Shown one piece after another: positions 26,085-33,786 of a DNA stretch of 64,000 nucleotides. This DNA is from Nostoc sp. CHAB 5824 (GTDB lineage Bacteria; Cyanobacteriota; Cyanobacteriia; Cyanobacteriales; Nostocaceae), in NCBI RefSeq assembly GCF_020829665.1, contig NZ_JAIVFT010000017.1:112392-176391 (forward strand), read 5' to 3'. The notes below the pieces were generated by a model. It had not been told where the DNA came from. It did not search any database and was given only the letters and a program-made list of their open reading frames with translations. Each line of letters starts with the position of its first letter. The stretch's first letter is position 1. The position numbers and the translations under genes are program-made.

Positions 26085-26735
26085 ATGGAAAAAAGTCAGA
26101 GTGTACAGCGCGAGCGAACCCAACTAAGAGGGGCTACTCCAGAGCTGACAAAGAGGAAATCGAGATTGAAACAAAGCTCGAACGTTCTGATATATCTGGT
26201 TGCACATCATCCTTGGCTATTGTTAACTGGGTGTTTAGCCATGTTTTTAGGAGGTGGTGCTTTTGCCCTGTATAGCTTAGGTAATGCTGGACAGGTAACA
26301 CAAGAAGAATCAGAAAAAATCCCAGTTATAGTTGAAGAACCAATCAATGCGTCCTCTGAGAATAGTAATCCTACACCTTTATGGATGGTGGCTGCGATCG
26401 TCCTCAGCTGTGGCAGTGGTTGCTTGCTCATTTTCCGAATGCTCAATCGGACAAAGCAACCGCAAAAAGTTCAAAAACAGGTTAACCGTCATCAGGCACG
26501 CTTGGCACAAAGCCATTACCAAAGATTGGAACCACGCCTTCCCAAAAACCAGCCAATTTTTGTGCCACAGCAACAACTGATGCCCGTTATGCAAATACAA
26601 CCTAAAAGAAAACATTTGGTGACAGTTTTGCCAGCAGAACACAAGCACCACTTGGATACGCGCACAGAATCTTTGGCAGACTTAATGGATCTTCGTAAAG
26701 ATAGTTCATTGTCTGCAATTTTACGCCAGTCTTAA
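26085..26735 (+). CDS. hypothetical protein with two membrane segments
   Basis: 216 residues, family not recognised. A basic N-terminus (about 1-40) is followed by a membrane helix LLLTGCLAMFLGGGAFALY, a short loop rich in E, I and P, a second helix WMVAAIVLSCGSGCLLIF, and a long soluble, basic, Q-rich C-terminal tail with repeated QP motifs (for example PVMQIQPKRKH). The topology suggests both ends in the cytoplasm. It stands alone, with a terminator after it. Confidence 0.7.
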   Translation: MEKSQSVQRERTQLRGATPELTKRKSRLKQSSNVLIYLVAHHPWLLLTGCLAMFLGGGAFALYSLGNAGQVTQEESEKIPVIVEEPINASSENSNPTPLWMVAAIVLSCGSGCLLIFRMLNRTKQPQKVQKQVNRHQARLAQSHYQRLEPRLPKNQPIFVPQQQLMPVMQIQPKRKHLVTVLPAEHKHHLDTRTESLADLMDLRKDSSLSAILRQS

Positions 26736-26782
26736 ATTTCCTGTAAAGCAAAAACCTGTCAAAATAATATTTTTTGCGAATC

Positions 26783-26812
26783 AAGGCACGGTTATACATA
26801 CCGTGCCTTTAC
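26783..26812 (+). terminator. rho-independent-type hairpin
   Basis: AAGGCACGGT, a 7-8 base loop TATACAT, then ACCGTGCCTT with T residues following. A 10-bp perfect stem about 50 bases after the stop at 26735. Confidence 0.7.
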
Positions 26813-26922
26813 TAATATCTATAAAAAATGATATTGCTAAAAAGCAAAGGATTTACTCAATGCAAAAAAAGCAGTGTGCCGTCCGGTTAAACTGATAAGG
26901 ATAAAACGTAGCAGATCAAGCA

Positions 26923-27339
26923 GTGAATAAGATAGTGCGGTTAGTTTTGACAGCAATATTGCTGGTGCTAGTGACAGCTTGTGGCAGTATTGGACTGCTA
27001 CCGACTAGCGAGTTAGTGCAAAAAGCGATCGCACTTGGGCTAGAGCAAACTCAACAAAAACTTAGTCAACAGTTGGATTTAGATTTTCAAGGATTTGAAA
27101 TCAAGCGGCTATCAATTACCCAAGAACAACCTTTAACGATTGAAAATTTACCAGCTTTCCACGTTCGGGGAACCTACGACTTAATAGTAAAGCTACCAAA
27201 ACGGCGCTTGACGCAACCAAAAAAACCTTTTGATGTTTACCTGCAAATTCAGCAAGAAGGCAAAACCTGGCGATTGCTACTTCCAGAAAAGGATAGTAAA
27301 GATACTCAATCAATTTGGCGTAGCTATCTCATCCAATAG
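26923..27339 (+). CDS. small lipoprotein of unknown function
   Basis: 138 residues starting at a GTG. The N-terminus is a lipoprotein signal: NK, a hydrophobic core, then LVTAC at residues 16-20, so Cys20 should be lipidated. The mature part has amphipathic helices with Q-rich LGLEQTQQKLSQQL, then beta-like segments FQGFEIKRLSITQEQPL and GTYDLIVKLP. This resembles a conserved cyanobacterial lipoprotein of unknown role. It probably faces the periplasm or lumen. Confidence 0.75.
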   Translation: MNKIVRLVLTAILLVLVTACGSIGLLPTSELVQKAIALGLEQTQQKLSQQLDLDFQGFEIKRLSITQEQPLTIENLPAFHVRGTYDLIVKLPKRRLTQPKKPFDVYLQIQQEGKTWRLLLPEKDSKDTQSIWRSYLIQ

Positions 27340-27378
27340 AGACGGGGAAAGGTTTGAATTCTGTCACGTTTTGCCAAG

Positions 27379-27528
27379 CTACAGGTTAAATTTTGTGTAT
27401 CCTGTACCGTCATCTTCTGCAAGAATTAGAAAATTGAAAGATTCAACTAACGCCTGTATTGCACTAGTTCCGCCATAGGGATAGCTAAAGGATTCAAATT
27501 CAAGTTTAGCTCTGTCGGCAGAAGCCAT
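27379..27528 (-). CDS. small ORF, 49 residues, possibly a gene remnant
   Basis: The ATG at 27528 opens a frame reading MASADRAKLEFESFSYPY, then GGTSAIQALVESFNFLILAEDDGTGYTKFNL and a stop. The composition is protein-like, with a balanced mix of charged and aromatic residues. In-frame upstream codons to a stop (FDCGSLGR) look non-coding. Too short for a family call. It could be the end of a decayed gene or a genuine small protein. AGG stands only 1 base before the ATG, so translation signals are weak. Confidence 0.35.
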   Translation of the reverse strand: MASADRAKLEFESFSYPYGGTSAIQALVESFNFLILAEDDGTGYTKFNL

Positions 27529-27580
27529 CCTACCAAGACTTCCGCAGTCAAACTATTCAGGCAGTAAAGAAGCAACAAAG

Positions 27581-28102
27581 TTAGTCTCCTGCATCAATTA
27601 ATTCAAAAAATTGCGAAATTTGTTTAGTCGAGCGAATGTGATAAACATTTTTGATGCTTTTAGCCTGCTCAATATACTCACGATATTTTGGGGTTAAATA
27701 TTTGTCACACAACCAAAGCACGCGGTAGCTACTAAGTGAACTCCTTAATATTGGACTATTGGATGGCCAGCCTTCTGGCGGTTTAAAGTAACCTGTGATT
27801 AGTCGTTTAGTTACCCACCATCCATGCACATATAACGGTAAATCGACAAAAACCAGAGTATCTGCCTCGTCAAGTCTTAGCCAGAGAGTTTCCATGCAAC
27901 CAAACCCATCAATAATCCATCGGTCAGTAACTAAAATTTGCTGATGGGTGTGCTTATAATCTTCATGTGGAACCTCTGCGCCTCCTGATTGATATTTAAT
28001 CTTGTCCAAGACGTAAAGTGGCAAACCAGTGATTTGAGATAATCTCTTGCTTAGAGTTGATTTTCCGCCTCCAGCATTGCCAAATACCGCTACTTTTTTC
28101 AT
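27581..28102 (-). CDS. small P-loop kinase-like protein (FlaR / adenylate kinase-like)
   Basis: About 173 residues. The P-loop GNAGGGKSTLSKRLS is at the N-terminus, followed by LPLYVLDKIKY, TDRWIIDGFG and LVFVDLP, the pattern of proteins annotated as topology modulation protein FlaR or adenylate-kinase-like. The true substrate of this group is unknown. The ATG at 28102 is chosen since AGGAG lies 7 bases ahead; a GTG two codons upstream is too close to it. Single gene. Confidence 0.8.
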   Translation of the reverse strand: MKKVAVFGNAGGGKSTLSKRLSQITGLPLYVLDKIKYQSGGAEVPHEDYKHTHQQILVTDRWIIDGFGCMETLWLRLDEADTLVFVDLPLYVHGWWVTKRLITGYFKPPEGWPSNSPILRSSLSSYRVLWLCDKYLTPKYREYIEQAKSIKNVYHIRSTKQISQFFELIDAGD

Positions 28103-28661
28103 CGCCACTCTCCTTTTAGTGCAATCAAGTCAAATTTGGCACAAGCTTGTCACGAAAGAATAAAAGTTTTAGCTATATTACTTTTATACTACAAAATGTG
28201 TTACCAGAAGATTTTTACTACCGGGATTTAAACATTTTTGAGGCATAAGAAAGACTCAAACCTTGAAACTTTACAAAGCAGTATTTCATTATTTCTACCT
28301 TCTCTGTTTTTAAGCAGTGATTCATTTTATTTATATATGTGCAACTAAAAAAACCATCACAATCATGTTTGTTACTACTTTCGTTAAAAGGGTAGCAAAG
28401 AGAGTTAACCTAATTGGCGTAGCTATTTCATTGGACTTCTTGCAGAAGTGGGGATGCATGGTAAGGGGTAAAGGGGAAAAGCGGCTCAAAAAAACCCTTT
28501 CCCTTTAACCTTTTCCCTTTCCCCCCTCTTGCAAAAATAGTTTTGCAAGAGGTCTATTGAAAAACTGGTGTGTGCAAATAGAAAAACCATCACAATCATT
28601 GCCGTATAACTGCTGGGGCATAGTCATGATCGAGGTATAGTTTCATCGGAGACAGGGCAAA
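28103..28661. other. intergenic stretch with repeats, no supported gene
   Basis: Holds GGTAAAGGGG/CCCTTTCCC low-complexity sequence around 28460-28525, and at 28526-28551 a perfect hairpin CTCTTGCAAAA-ATAG-TTTTGCAAGAG (11-bp stem). The open frame at 28317 reads through this repeat and has no protein-like features. The hairpin lacks a T-run and is probably a dispersed repeat. A short Shine-Dalgarno-like region lies before the next gene. Confidence 0.5.
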
Positions 28662-29435
28662 ATGTATATCAACTTTTTCATCAGTTCCATTGCTGGAATT
28701 GTGGTTGTGGTGCTAACAGCTTTTGGCTTACTGCAATGGTTGCATATCCCTGCTGGTAACTTCCTTGATTGGGTGATTGGTGGTACAAGCTTTTGGTGGC
28801 TGTTGGTAATTGTTACTGTCCCGTGGAATGTGCATTTTCAAGCCAAAGAAGTCTTAGCAGAAGCAGCACAATCTAAAGAGAAAGGAATTCCAGTTGATGA
28901 GAAACAAGTGAAGTATGTCACAGTGTTAGCAAAGCGATCGCTTTGGGTTGCCATTGCTTTACACTTATTCTCAGCCATTGGTCTTTATACTCTTGCTGCC
29001 ACTGGTATTAGTACGGTTGGGTATATAAGTTCTGGTGCAGCTTTGTTATTAACAATTCTGCGTCCAGCGATTCGGGCGTATGAGTATTTATATGCACGGT
29101 TAGCGATGATTCGTCAAGAATGGAAGTATCCCCGCGAAGATATTGTTGAACTGCGCGATCGCTTCTCGATATTAGAACAAAAAATCCAATCATTCGAGGA
29201 GCAACTTAACCCTGAACAATCTTATTCATTACCCGCAACTCAACAACGCTTTGCCGAAGAAACTCGTAGAGATTTAGCTCGAATTGCGGCTAACTTAGAA
29301 GAATTACGGGCGACAAATCAAACTGAACATGAGCGTTTGGCAAGAGAAGCACGAACTGCGATCGCGCAACTTTCCACCGACGGGCAATTTCTCGATCATG
29401 TCCGTGAAATTATTCGATTTTTTAAGACCGCTTAA
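28662..29435 (+). CDS. integral membrane protein with C-terminal coiled coil
   Basis: 257 residues, family not named. Hydrophobic helices lie at about residues 5-25 (IAGIVVVVLTAFGLLQW), 35-55 (WWLLVIVTVPWNV), 92-112 (LWVAIALHLFSAIGLYTLA) and 118-138. The rest (about 145-257) is a long, charged, heptad-like coiled coil (RDRFSILEQKIQSFEEQL and AANLEELRATNQTEHERL). The motif VPWNVHFQAKEVLAEAAQS between helices is distinctive and likely functional. It could be a membrane anchor for cytoskeletal or envelope components. It converges with the SDR gene, only 7 bases apart. Confidence 0.7.
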   Translation: MYINFFISSIAGIVVVVLTAFGLLQWLHIPAGNFLDWVIGGTSFWWLLVIVTVPWNVHFQAKEVLAEAAQSKEKGIPVDEKQVKYVTVLAKRSLWVAIALHLFSAIGLYTLAATGISTVGYISSGAALLLTILRPAIRAYEYLYARLAMIRQEWKYPREDIVELRDRFSILEQKIQSFEEQLNPEQSYSLPATQQRFAEETRRDLARIAANLEELRATNQTEHERLAREARTAIAQLSTDGQFLDHVREIIRFFKTA

Positions 29436-29442
29436 TTATTCC

Positions 29443-30216
29443 TCATGTTTGCCGATTAACTAGGGTAGCGCTAGCTTGGTCAACAGGCATCAGCACAACT
29501 TCATTAATATTGACATGGGGCGATCGCGTCACACAGAAAAATATTACATCAGCCACATCATCTGCTGTCAGGGGCTTAACTCCCTGGTAGACTTTGTTGG
29601 CGCGTTCAGCATCTCCGTGAAAACGCACTTCGCTAAATTCCGTTTCTACCATACCAGGATCAACGGAAGTTACACGTACCTGCGTTCCCAACAGGTCTTG
29701 TTTTAATCCTTCCGAAATTGCCCTCACAGCAGCTTTGGTAGCACAGTAAACATTGCCACCGGGATAAGTTTGATGTCCAGCAATGGAACCTAAATTTACC
29801 ACATGACCGCGATCGCGACTCACCATTCCCGGAACGACATAGCGGGAAACGTAAAGTAAACCCTTAACGTTAGTATCAATCATGTCTTCCCAGTCTTGAA
29901 AACTGCCTTCGTGCAACTTGTCTAAACCACGACTTAGACCAGCATTGTTAATGAGAATGTCAATATTCGACCAGGCAGACGGTAGAGTAGAAATGGCTTC
30001 TTCTACAGCGCTGCGATCGCGCACATCTAGCTGTAATAAATGAATTTCAGTACTAAAATCTTTACGGAGAGTATCTGCTAGCTGCTGCAAACGTTCTAAC
30101 CGTCGTGCCGCTAGGATTAGTTTTGCACCCGCACCTGCGAAGATTCTCGCACAAGCAGTACCGATACCACTGCTTGCACCAGTGATCAAAATGATTTGAT
30201 TTTGTAAGGAAGTCAT
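29443..30216 (-). CDS. short-chain dehydrogenase/reductase, YdfG-like
   Basis: 257 residues of the classical SDR family: TGASSGIG cofactor loop, NNAG, the catalytic Ser in NLGSIAG, and YCATK (Tyr/Lys pair). The arginines in AARRLERL favour NADP(H). The region DPGMVETEFSEVRFHGD closely follows YdfG-type 3-hydroxy acid / serine dehydrogenases, which also reduce malonic semialdehyde. The substrate is inferred from similarity only. Monocistronic. Confidence 0.88.
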   Translation of the reverse strand: MTSLQNQIILITGASSGIGTACARIFAGAGAKLILAARRLERLQQLADTLRKDFSTEIHLLQLDVRDRSAVEEAISTLPSAWSNIDILINNAGLSRGLDKLHEGSFQDWEDMIDTNVKGLLYVSRYVVPGMVSRDRGHVVNLGSIAGHQTYPGGNVYCATKAAVRAISEGLKQDLLGTQVRVTSVDPGMVETEFSEVRFHGDAERANKVYQGVKPLTADDVADVIFFCVTRSPHVNINEVVLMPVDQASATLVNRQT

Positions 30217-30491
30217 TATTACAAAAGTCGAGAGTCCAGTGTTAATTTAAATACAAAATTTGGGAATTTAGCAAGTTACTGAGTACATACATATTTCTCA
30301 GCTATTAATATTTATTTTTTTCTTGGACGTAACTCAAAAGCTAAATCTAAGCGGTAAAAACACACATCAAACTCTGCAAAGCCATAACTTCCACAGAGCA
30401 GGTTTTGTAGGTTAACGTTAATGGTAGGTAGGGGATGGTGCTAGAAAGACCAAAGCTATTGCTTCGCTCGATGAAAGGAAATCTCTTACCC

Positions 30492-30740
30492 TCAAGCATC
30501 GCCCTCTTTTCTCGCTGCCTCAAGAAGGTTTGATAATGTTTGAGTAGCTTCATACGCCTCGTAGGGAGACCATACAACCGCGACCGTTGATGCCAGTTCT
30601 TTGAGCAGTAAATCTTCTGGATTTATAATATTTGTAAACTCTGTAGACTCTAAATTACAGCCCTCTTCCTTCGCTACTGCTAGCAGCAGAAAATGGATGA
30701 GGCGTAAGTAAGATAGTATTTTGTTGTAATTTGATGTTTT
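30492..30740 (-). pseudogene. open frame without start, probable gene remnant
   Basis: 82 codons free of stops without ATG. The translation is protein-like: LIHFLLLAVAKEEGCNLEST, then EDLLLKELASTVAVVWSPYEAYEATQTL and NLLEAARKEGDA. I do not recognise the family. The rest of the 774-base gap 30217-30990 shows no other convincing gene; a 40-codon frame at 30798 (MSNLIHYVYPIDKF) is AT-rich and unsupported. Confidence 0.35.
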
Positions 30741-30990
30741 TTATACGAATACTCTCAACGTTCATTTTATTTGTATAAATCGAAGTAGTAGGCAAAATGT
30801 CTAATTTAATACATTATGTGTATCCAATTGATAAATTCCTCAGCGAGGGACTCGTATTTTTCATAGATTTGCTGTATCTTGTTTACTCTGTGCAATTATT
30901 AACACCCAATTTCTCCTAACTTTGCTGTCATCCAGATTTTCAGCCAATGCCTTTGGGGGATCAATCAAGGAAAACTTTTAATAGATAGAT

Positions 30991-31251
30991 ATGAAGATCA
31001 TCAAAAAATCCGACAAGCTGACTTTGAAGAAAATGATGGAAATCCAACACGCTGAAGACCAAAATCTTCAAGCTGATACCGTTAATTCCTCAGCCCCTGT
31101 AGTTGATGGGCAACCAGCAGCAATTCTAGTGGCTAGAGTTCCTGACTATATTCCATTCTTTGACAATCCTCCAGTACAGTCTGTTGGCAACTCTGGCTGG
31201 CAGATTTCTGACATTTGGCGGGATATCCGGGTAGATGATTTTTGTGGGTGA
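30991..31251 (+). CDS. small protein with conserved SDIWRDIRVDDFC tail
   Basis: 86 residues, family not recognised. The N-terminal half is a charged, leader-like helix (MKIIKKSDKLTLKKMMEIQH); the middle is P- and V-rich; the end reads SVGNSGWQISDIWRDIRVD followed by DFCG. A second reading frame at 62505-62720 (minus) ends in almost the same sequence (SVGNTGWQVSDIWRDLRVD, then DFCH), so the tail is under selection and the ORF is real. Leader-plus-core layout recalls precursor peptides, but no maturation enzyme is adjacent. The next gene, 31359, is also of unknown function. Confidence 0.65.
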   Translation: MKIIKKSDKLTLKKMMEIQHAEDQNLQADTVNSSAPVVDGQPAAILVARVPDYIPFFDNPPVQSVGNSGWQISDIWRDIRVDDFCG

Positions 31252-31358
31252 TATTTCTGATAAATATAGGTAAAGAAGTCTAACAAATAATCAACGATAG
31301 CATTAAGGTTGAGTGCGTAGACGCTTAGGCGGCTTGTCGCAGATATTGCAATGGCTCA

Positions 31359-31994
31359 ATGAGTAAACGAAAGAGAAAACATCAGAAGACATCCTTCCCT
31401 TGGATGGTAGAAGAAGAGAATCTGTTCATTACAAAGACTGGTAACGAAATAGTTACAGATGCTGGATGGGAGAAAATTTCATTTGAAGAAGCGAGAAAAC
31501 TATTTAGTCCCGAAACATTTCAAGAATGGTACGAACTGTTGCTAGAAAATACAGATATCTCGGAAATACTTTCAGAATCTAACGTAGATATAGATTTAGA
31601 TGATGAATCAGCCTGCAACTGGACACCAAAACAAGTCAATTTAGTTATAGCGAAGGCTATCTATAAAAATCATGCCTGGGTGAGAGGATTGCTGATTTCT
31701 ACACCTGAAGTTGAAGAACCCTACTTTCAAAATTATGAAATGGAGGCAATTCGTTTAGGAGTCCAATTGCGGAAATACATCAAAGAAGATATTCCAGTAA
31801 TTAATGACTGCAAAGATGCTGTCAGACATTTACATGGAAGATACGCCCTCATTGGCTGGCAACCAAGAAATTGTGTGACAGCAGCTCACAACCTAAAAAT
31901 ATCTCAAGCAACTAAGGTTTACAATGAACTTCTCTGGGATGAAGATTGGGTAGATGAAGAAGACTGTGCAGGAGTGGATAAATCAGCATCATGA
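31359..31994 (+). CDS. hypothetical protein, 211 residues
   Basis: Not recognised. A basic start (MSKRKRKHQK) is followed by a mostly acidic soluble protein with many W, E and D residues (PETFQEWYELLLEN, DIDLDDESACNW, LLWDEDWVDEEDC). A mid-region reads HLHGRYALIGWQPRNCVTAA. No membrane segment. It lies 107 bases after the small 86-residue gene and in the same direction; whether they are linked is unknown. The 5' flank carries GCGTAGACGCTTAGGCGG-type repeat sequence. Confidence 0.6.
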   Translation: MSKRKRKHQKTSFPWMVEEENLFITKTGNEIVTDAGWEKISFEEARKLFSPETFQEWYELLLENTDISEILSESNVDIDLDDESACNWTPKQVNLVIAKAIYKNHAWVRGLLISTPEVEEPYFQNYEMEAIRLGVQLRKYIKEDIPVINDCKDAVRHLHGRYALIGWQPRNCVTAAHNLKISQATKVYNELLWDEDWVDEEDCAGVDKSAS

Positions 31995-32444
31995 GGTATT
32001 GAAGAAGAATTCAGGAGTCAGAATCAAGACGATCGCGGACTCGCTAACGCTGCGCTATCAGTCGGGAATTCAGACCCGTGACTGATTGTTCGCGCTTGCG
32101 TCTCGTAGAGAAGACCACCAAATTTTCTTGTTTTGTAGGGGTCTTAAACCCAATTATTCATTCGCTTTTTCGTTCAGAATTCATTCTGAATTCTTACTCC
32201 TGACTCCTGAATTCTGTTCGATAAAAGTGGGAATGCAGCTAGCTGATTAGCTTAACAGACGTATATGACTATAATTAAATTCTGCCGTATTAGTATTAGT
32301 TAGTTGTCTTTGCTGCGATCGCCCTCACCCCCCAGCCGATAGCCCAAGCCAACCATCAAAGCCGCCCTTTTTCAAAAAGTAAAGCTCTTTATATGGGGGG
32401 ATGGGGGGAATAACTGTTGACTATTGACTTCCAAGGTAGCAGTA
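31995..32444. other. intergenic stretch made of dispersed repeats
   Basis: Contains GAATTCAGGAGTCAG... and its inverted partner near 32180-32215, a TTGCGTCTCGTAGAGAAG dispersed repeat at 32088-32115, and CCACCAAATTTTC...GGGGTCTTAAACCC at 32114-32151, repeated at 41517-41552. Around 32330-32410 are CACCCCCC and GGGGGGATGGGGGG arms. No ORF of interest. Confidence 0.5.
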
Positions 32445-33410
32445 CTAGCTGTTTGAGGAACTGGTTTGATTAAGAAGGTCAATAGCATCTTGGTCGAGAT
32501 GAAGATTGACAGCTTTGATTATATCGTTGAGTTGCTCAACCTTTGTTGCACTAACTATAGGGGAGGTAATGGTAGGATTAGCAATGAGCCACGCCAGAGA
32601 AACTTGGGTGGGAGTAGAATTATAAATCTTTGCCACCCGATCAATTGCCTTTAGAATTCGCAAACCACGAGGGTTTAAATATCTTTTTACAGAATTACCA
32701 CGGAGACTAATAGACAAATCTTTTTCTGAGCGATATTTACCAGAGAGAAAGCCACTGCACAGAGAAGAATAGCTAATTACACCAATTTCCTGTTCTTGGG
32801 AAATTTGTTGTAAATCCTGCTCATAACCATCTCGGTCATACAAGTTATAACGGGGCTGAAGGCTTTCGTAGCGAGGATAACCATGCTGACGGCTAATTTC
32901 TAATGCCTGTAATAAACGCTCTGCACTATAGTTGGAAGCACCAATCGCACGTACTTTTCCTTGACGAATCAATTCCCCGTAGGTTTCAAGAGTTTCTTCA
33001 AGTGGAATAGTTTCATCGTCGATATGCGATTGATATAGATCGATATAATCGGTTTGTAACCTCTGCAACGAGTCTTCAACAGCTTGTTGAATGTGTTTAC
33101 GAGAAAGCCCTTTGCCTTTAACACCCATATCGTTGCCAACCTTAGTTGCAATCACTACTTGGTGACGATGACCACGCTGCTTGAGCCATTTTCCTAAAAT
33201 TGTCTCAGACTCTCCACCAATATTTCCCGCAACCCATTTGGAATAAACATCAGCTGTGTCAATAAAATTACCTCCAGCCGCGATAAAGTTATCTAAAATC
33301 TCAAATGAATTATTTTCATCAATAGTCCACCCAAATACGTTTCCACCAAAAGATAGTGGTGATACTTCTAGTTCTGAACGTCCAAGTTTGCGTCTTTGTG
33401 TAACAACCAT
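32445..33410 (-). CDS. aldo/keto reductase
   Basis: 321 residues of the aldo/keto reductase barrel. The active-site tetrad is visible: Asp in FIDTADVYS (followed by the catalytic Tyr), Lys in VVIATKVG, and His in DLYQSHIDD. RAIGASNYS and SWLIANPTITSPIVSAT, which bind NADP(H), are present. This subgroup (similar to YajO and to L-glyceraldehyde 3-phosphate reductases) reduces small aldehydes; the substrate is unknown. Monocistronic, ends in repeat-rich DNA. Confidence 0.92.
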   Translation of the reverse strand: MVVTQRRKLGRSELEVSPLSFGGNVFGWTIDENNSFEILDNFIAAGGNFIDTADVYSKWVAGNIGGESETILGKWLKQRGHRHQVVIATKVGNDMGVKGKGLSRKHIQQAVEDSLQRLQTDYIDLYQSHIDDETIPLEETLETYGELIRQGKVRAIGASNYSAERLLQALEISRQHGYPRYESLQPRYNLYDRDGYEQDLQQISQEQEIGVISYSSLCSGFLSGKYRSEKDLSISLRGNSVKRYLNPRGLRILKAIDRVAKIYNSTPTQVSLAWLIANPTITSPIVSATKVEQLNDIIKAVNLHLDQDAIDLLNQTSSSNS

Positions 33411-33514
33411 AAGTTTTCTCTCAAGACAGTTTTAGAATTACTTGTACCAACTATAAAGGTTTCCTCTAAGAAACCTTTATAGAAGTCCTTTGGTTACCTG
33501 CCGAATGCCAGCAG

Positions 33515-33694
33515 ATGCAACATATCTGCGATGCCTGCGGCGGGCTACGCCTACGCATTTCACGAGTGTATTCCAGTGGGCTGGAGGAGTCGGTGCAGAG
33601 GTTTTTGGAGTCGTTGGGGAAGGTGAATCGGGCTTATTTAACTACTCTGGAAGAAAAAGTGTTGAGTATTTTGGAGTCGGAAATTAAAATTTAG
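33515..33694 (+). pseudogene. short frame whose 3' half looks like a protein tail
   Basis: A 59-codon frame. The first part (MQHICDACGGLRLRIS) runs through a GCGATGCCTGCGGCGGGCTA-CGCC dispersed repeat. The second part reads SGLEESVQRFLESLGKVNRA then YLTTLEEKVLSILESEIKI, a good amphipathic helical tail. Likely a decayed gene with a repeat inserted or adjacent. The 65-residue frame starting at 33490 is the wrong phase. The rest of the 376-base gap is blank. Confidence 0.35.
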
Positions 33695-33786
33695 TTATCA
33701 ATCTCTTATTTACTCAAACTTATTTTCGATGGGAGCAAACAGCAAGTAATTATTCTCAGAATGAGAATTGGTGTATAGTTTGAGTT

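Noticed and set aside
28317..28508. 63-residue frame
   Set aside because: It runs through low-complexity GGTAAAGGGG-type repeat DNA and has no protein-like composition.
30798..30920. 40-residue frame MSNLIHYVYPIDKF...
   Set aside because: AT-rich, no ribosome binding site and no supporting similarity; kept only as a remark.
33490..33687. 65-residue frame MVTCRMPADATYLRC...
   Set aside because: Out of phase with the protein-like helix tail in the overlapping frame 33515-33694.
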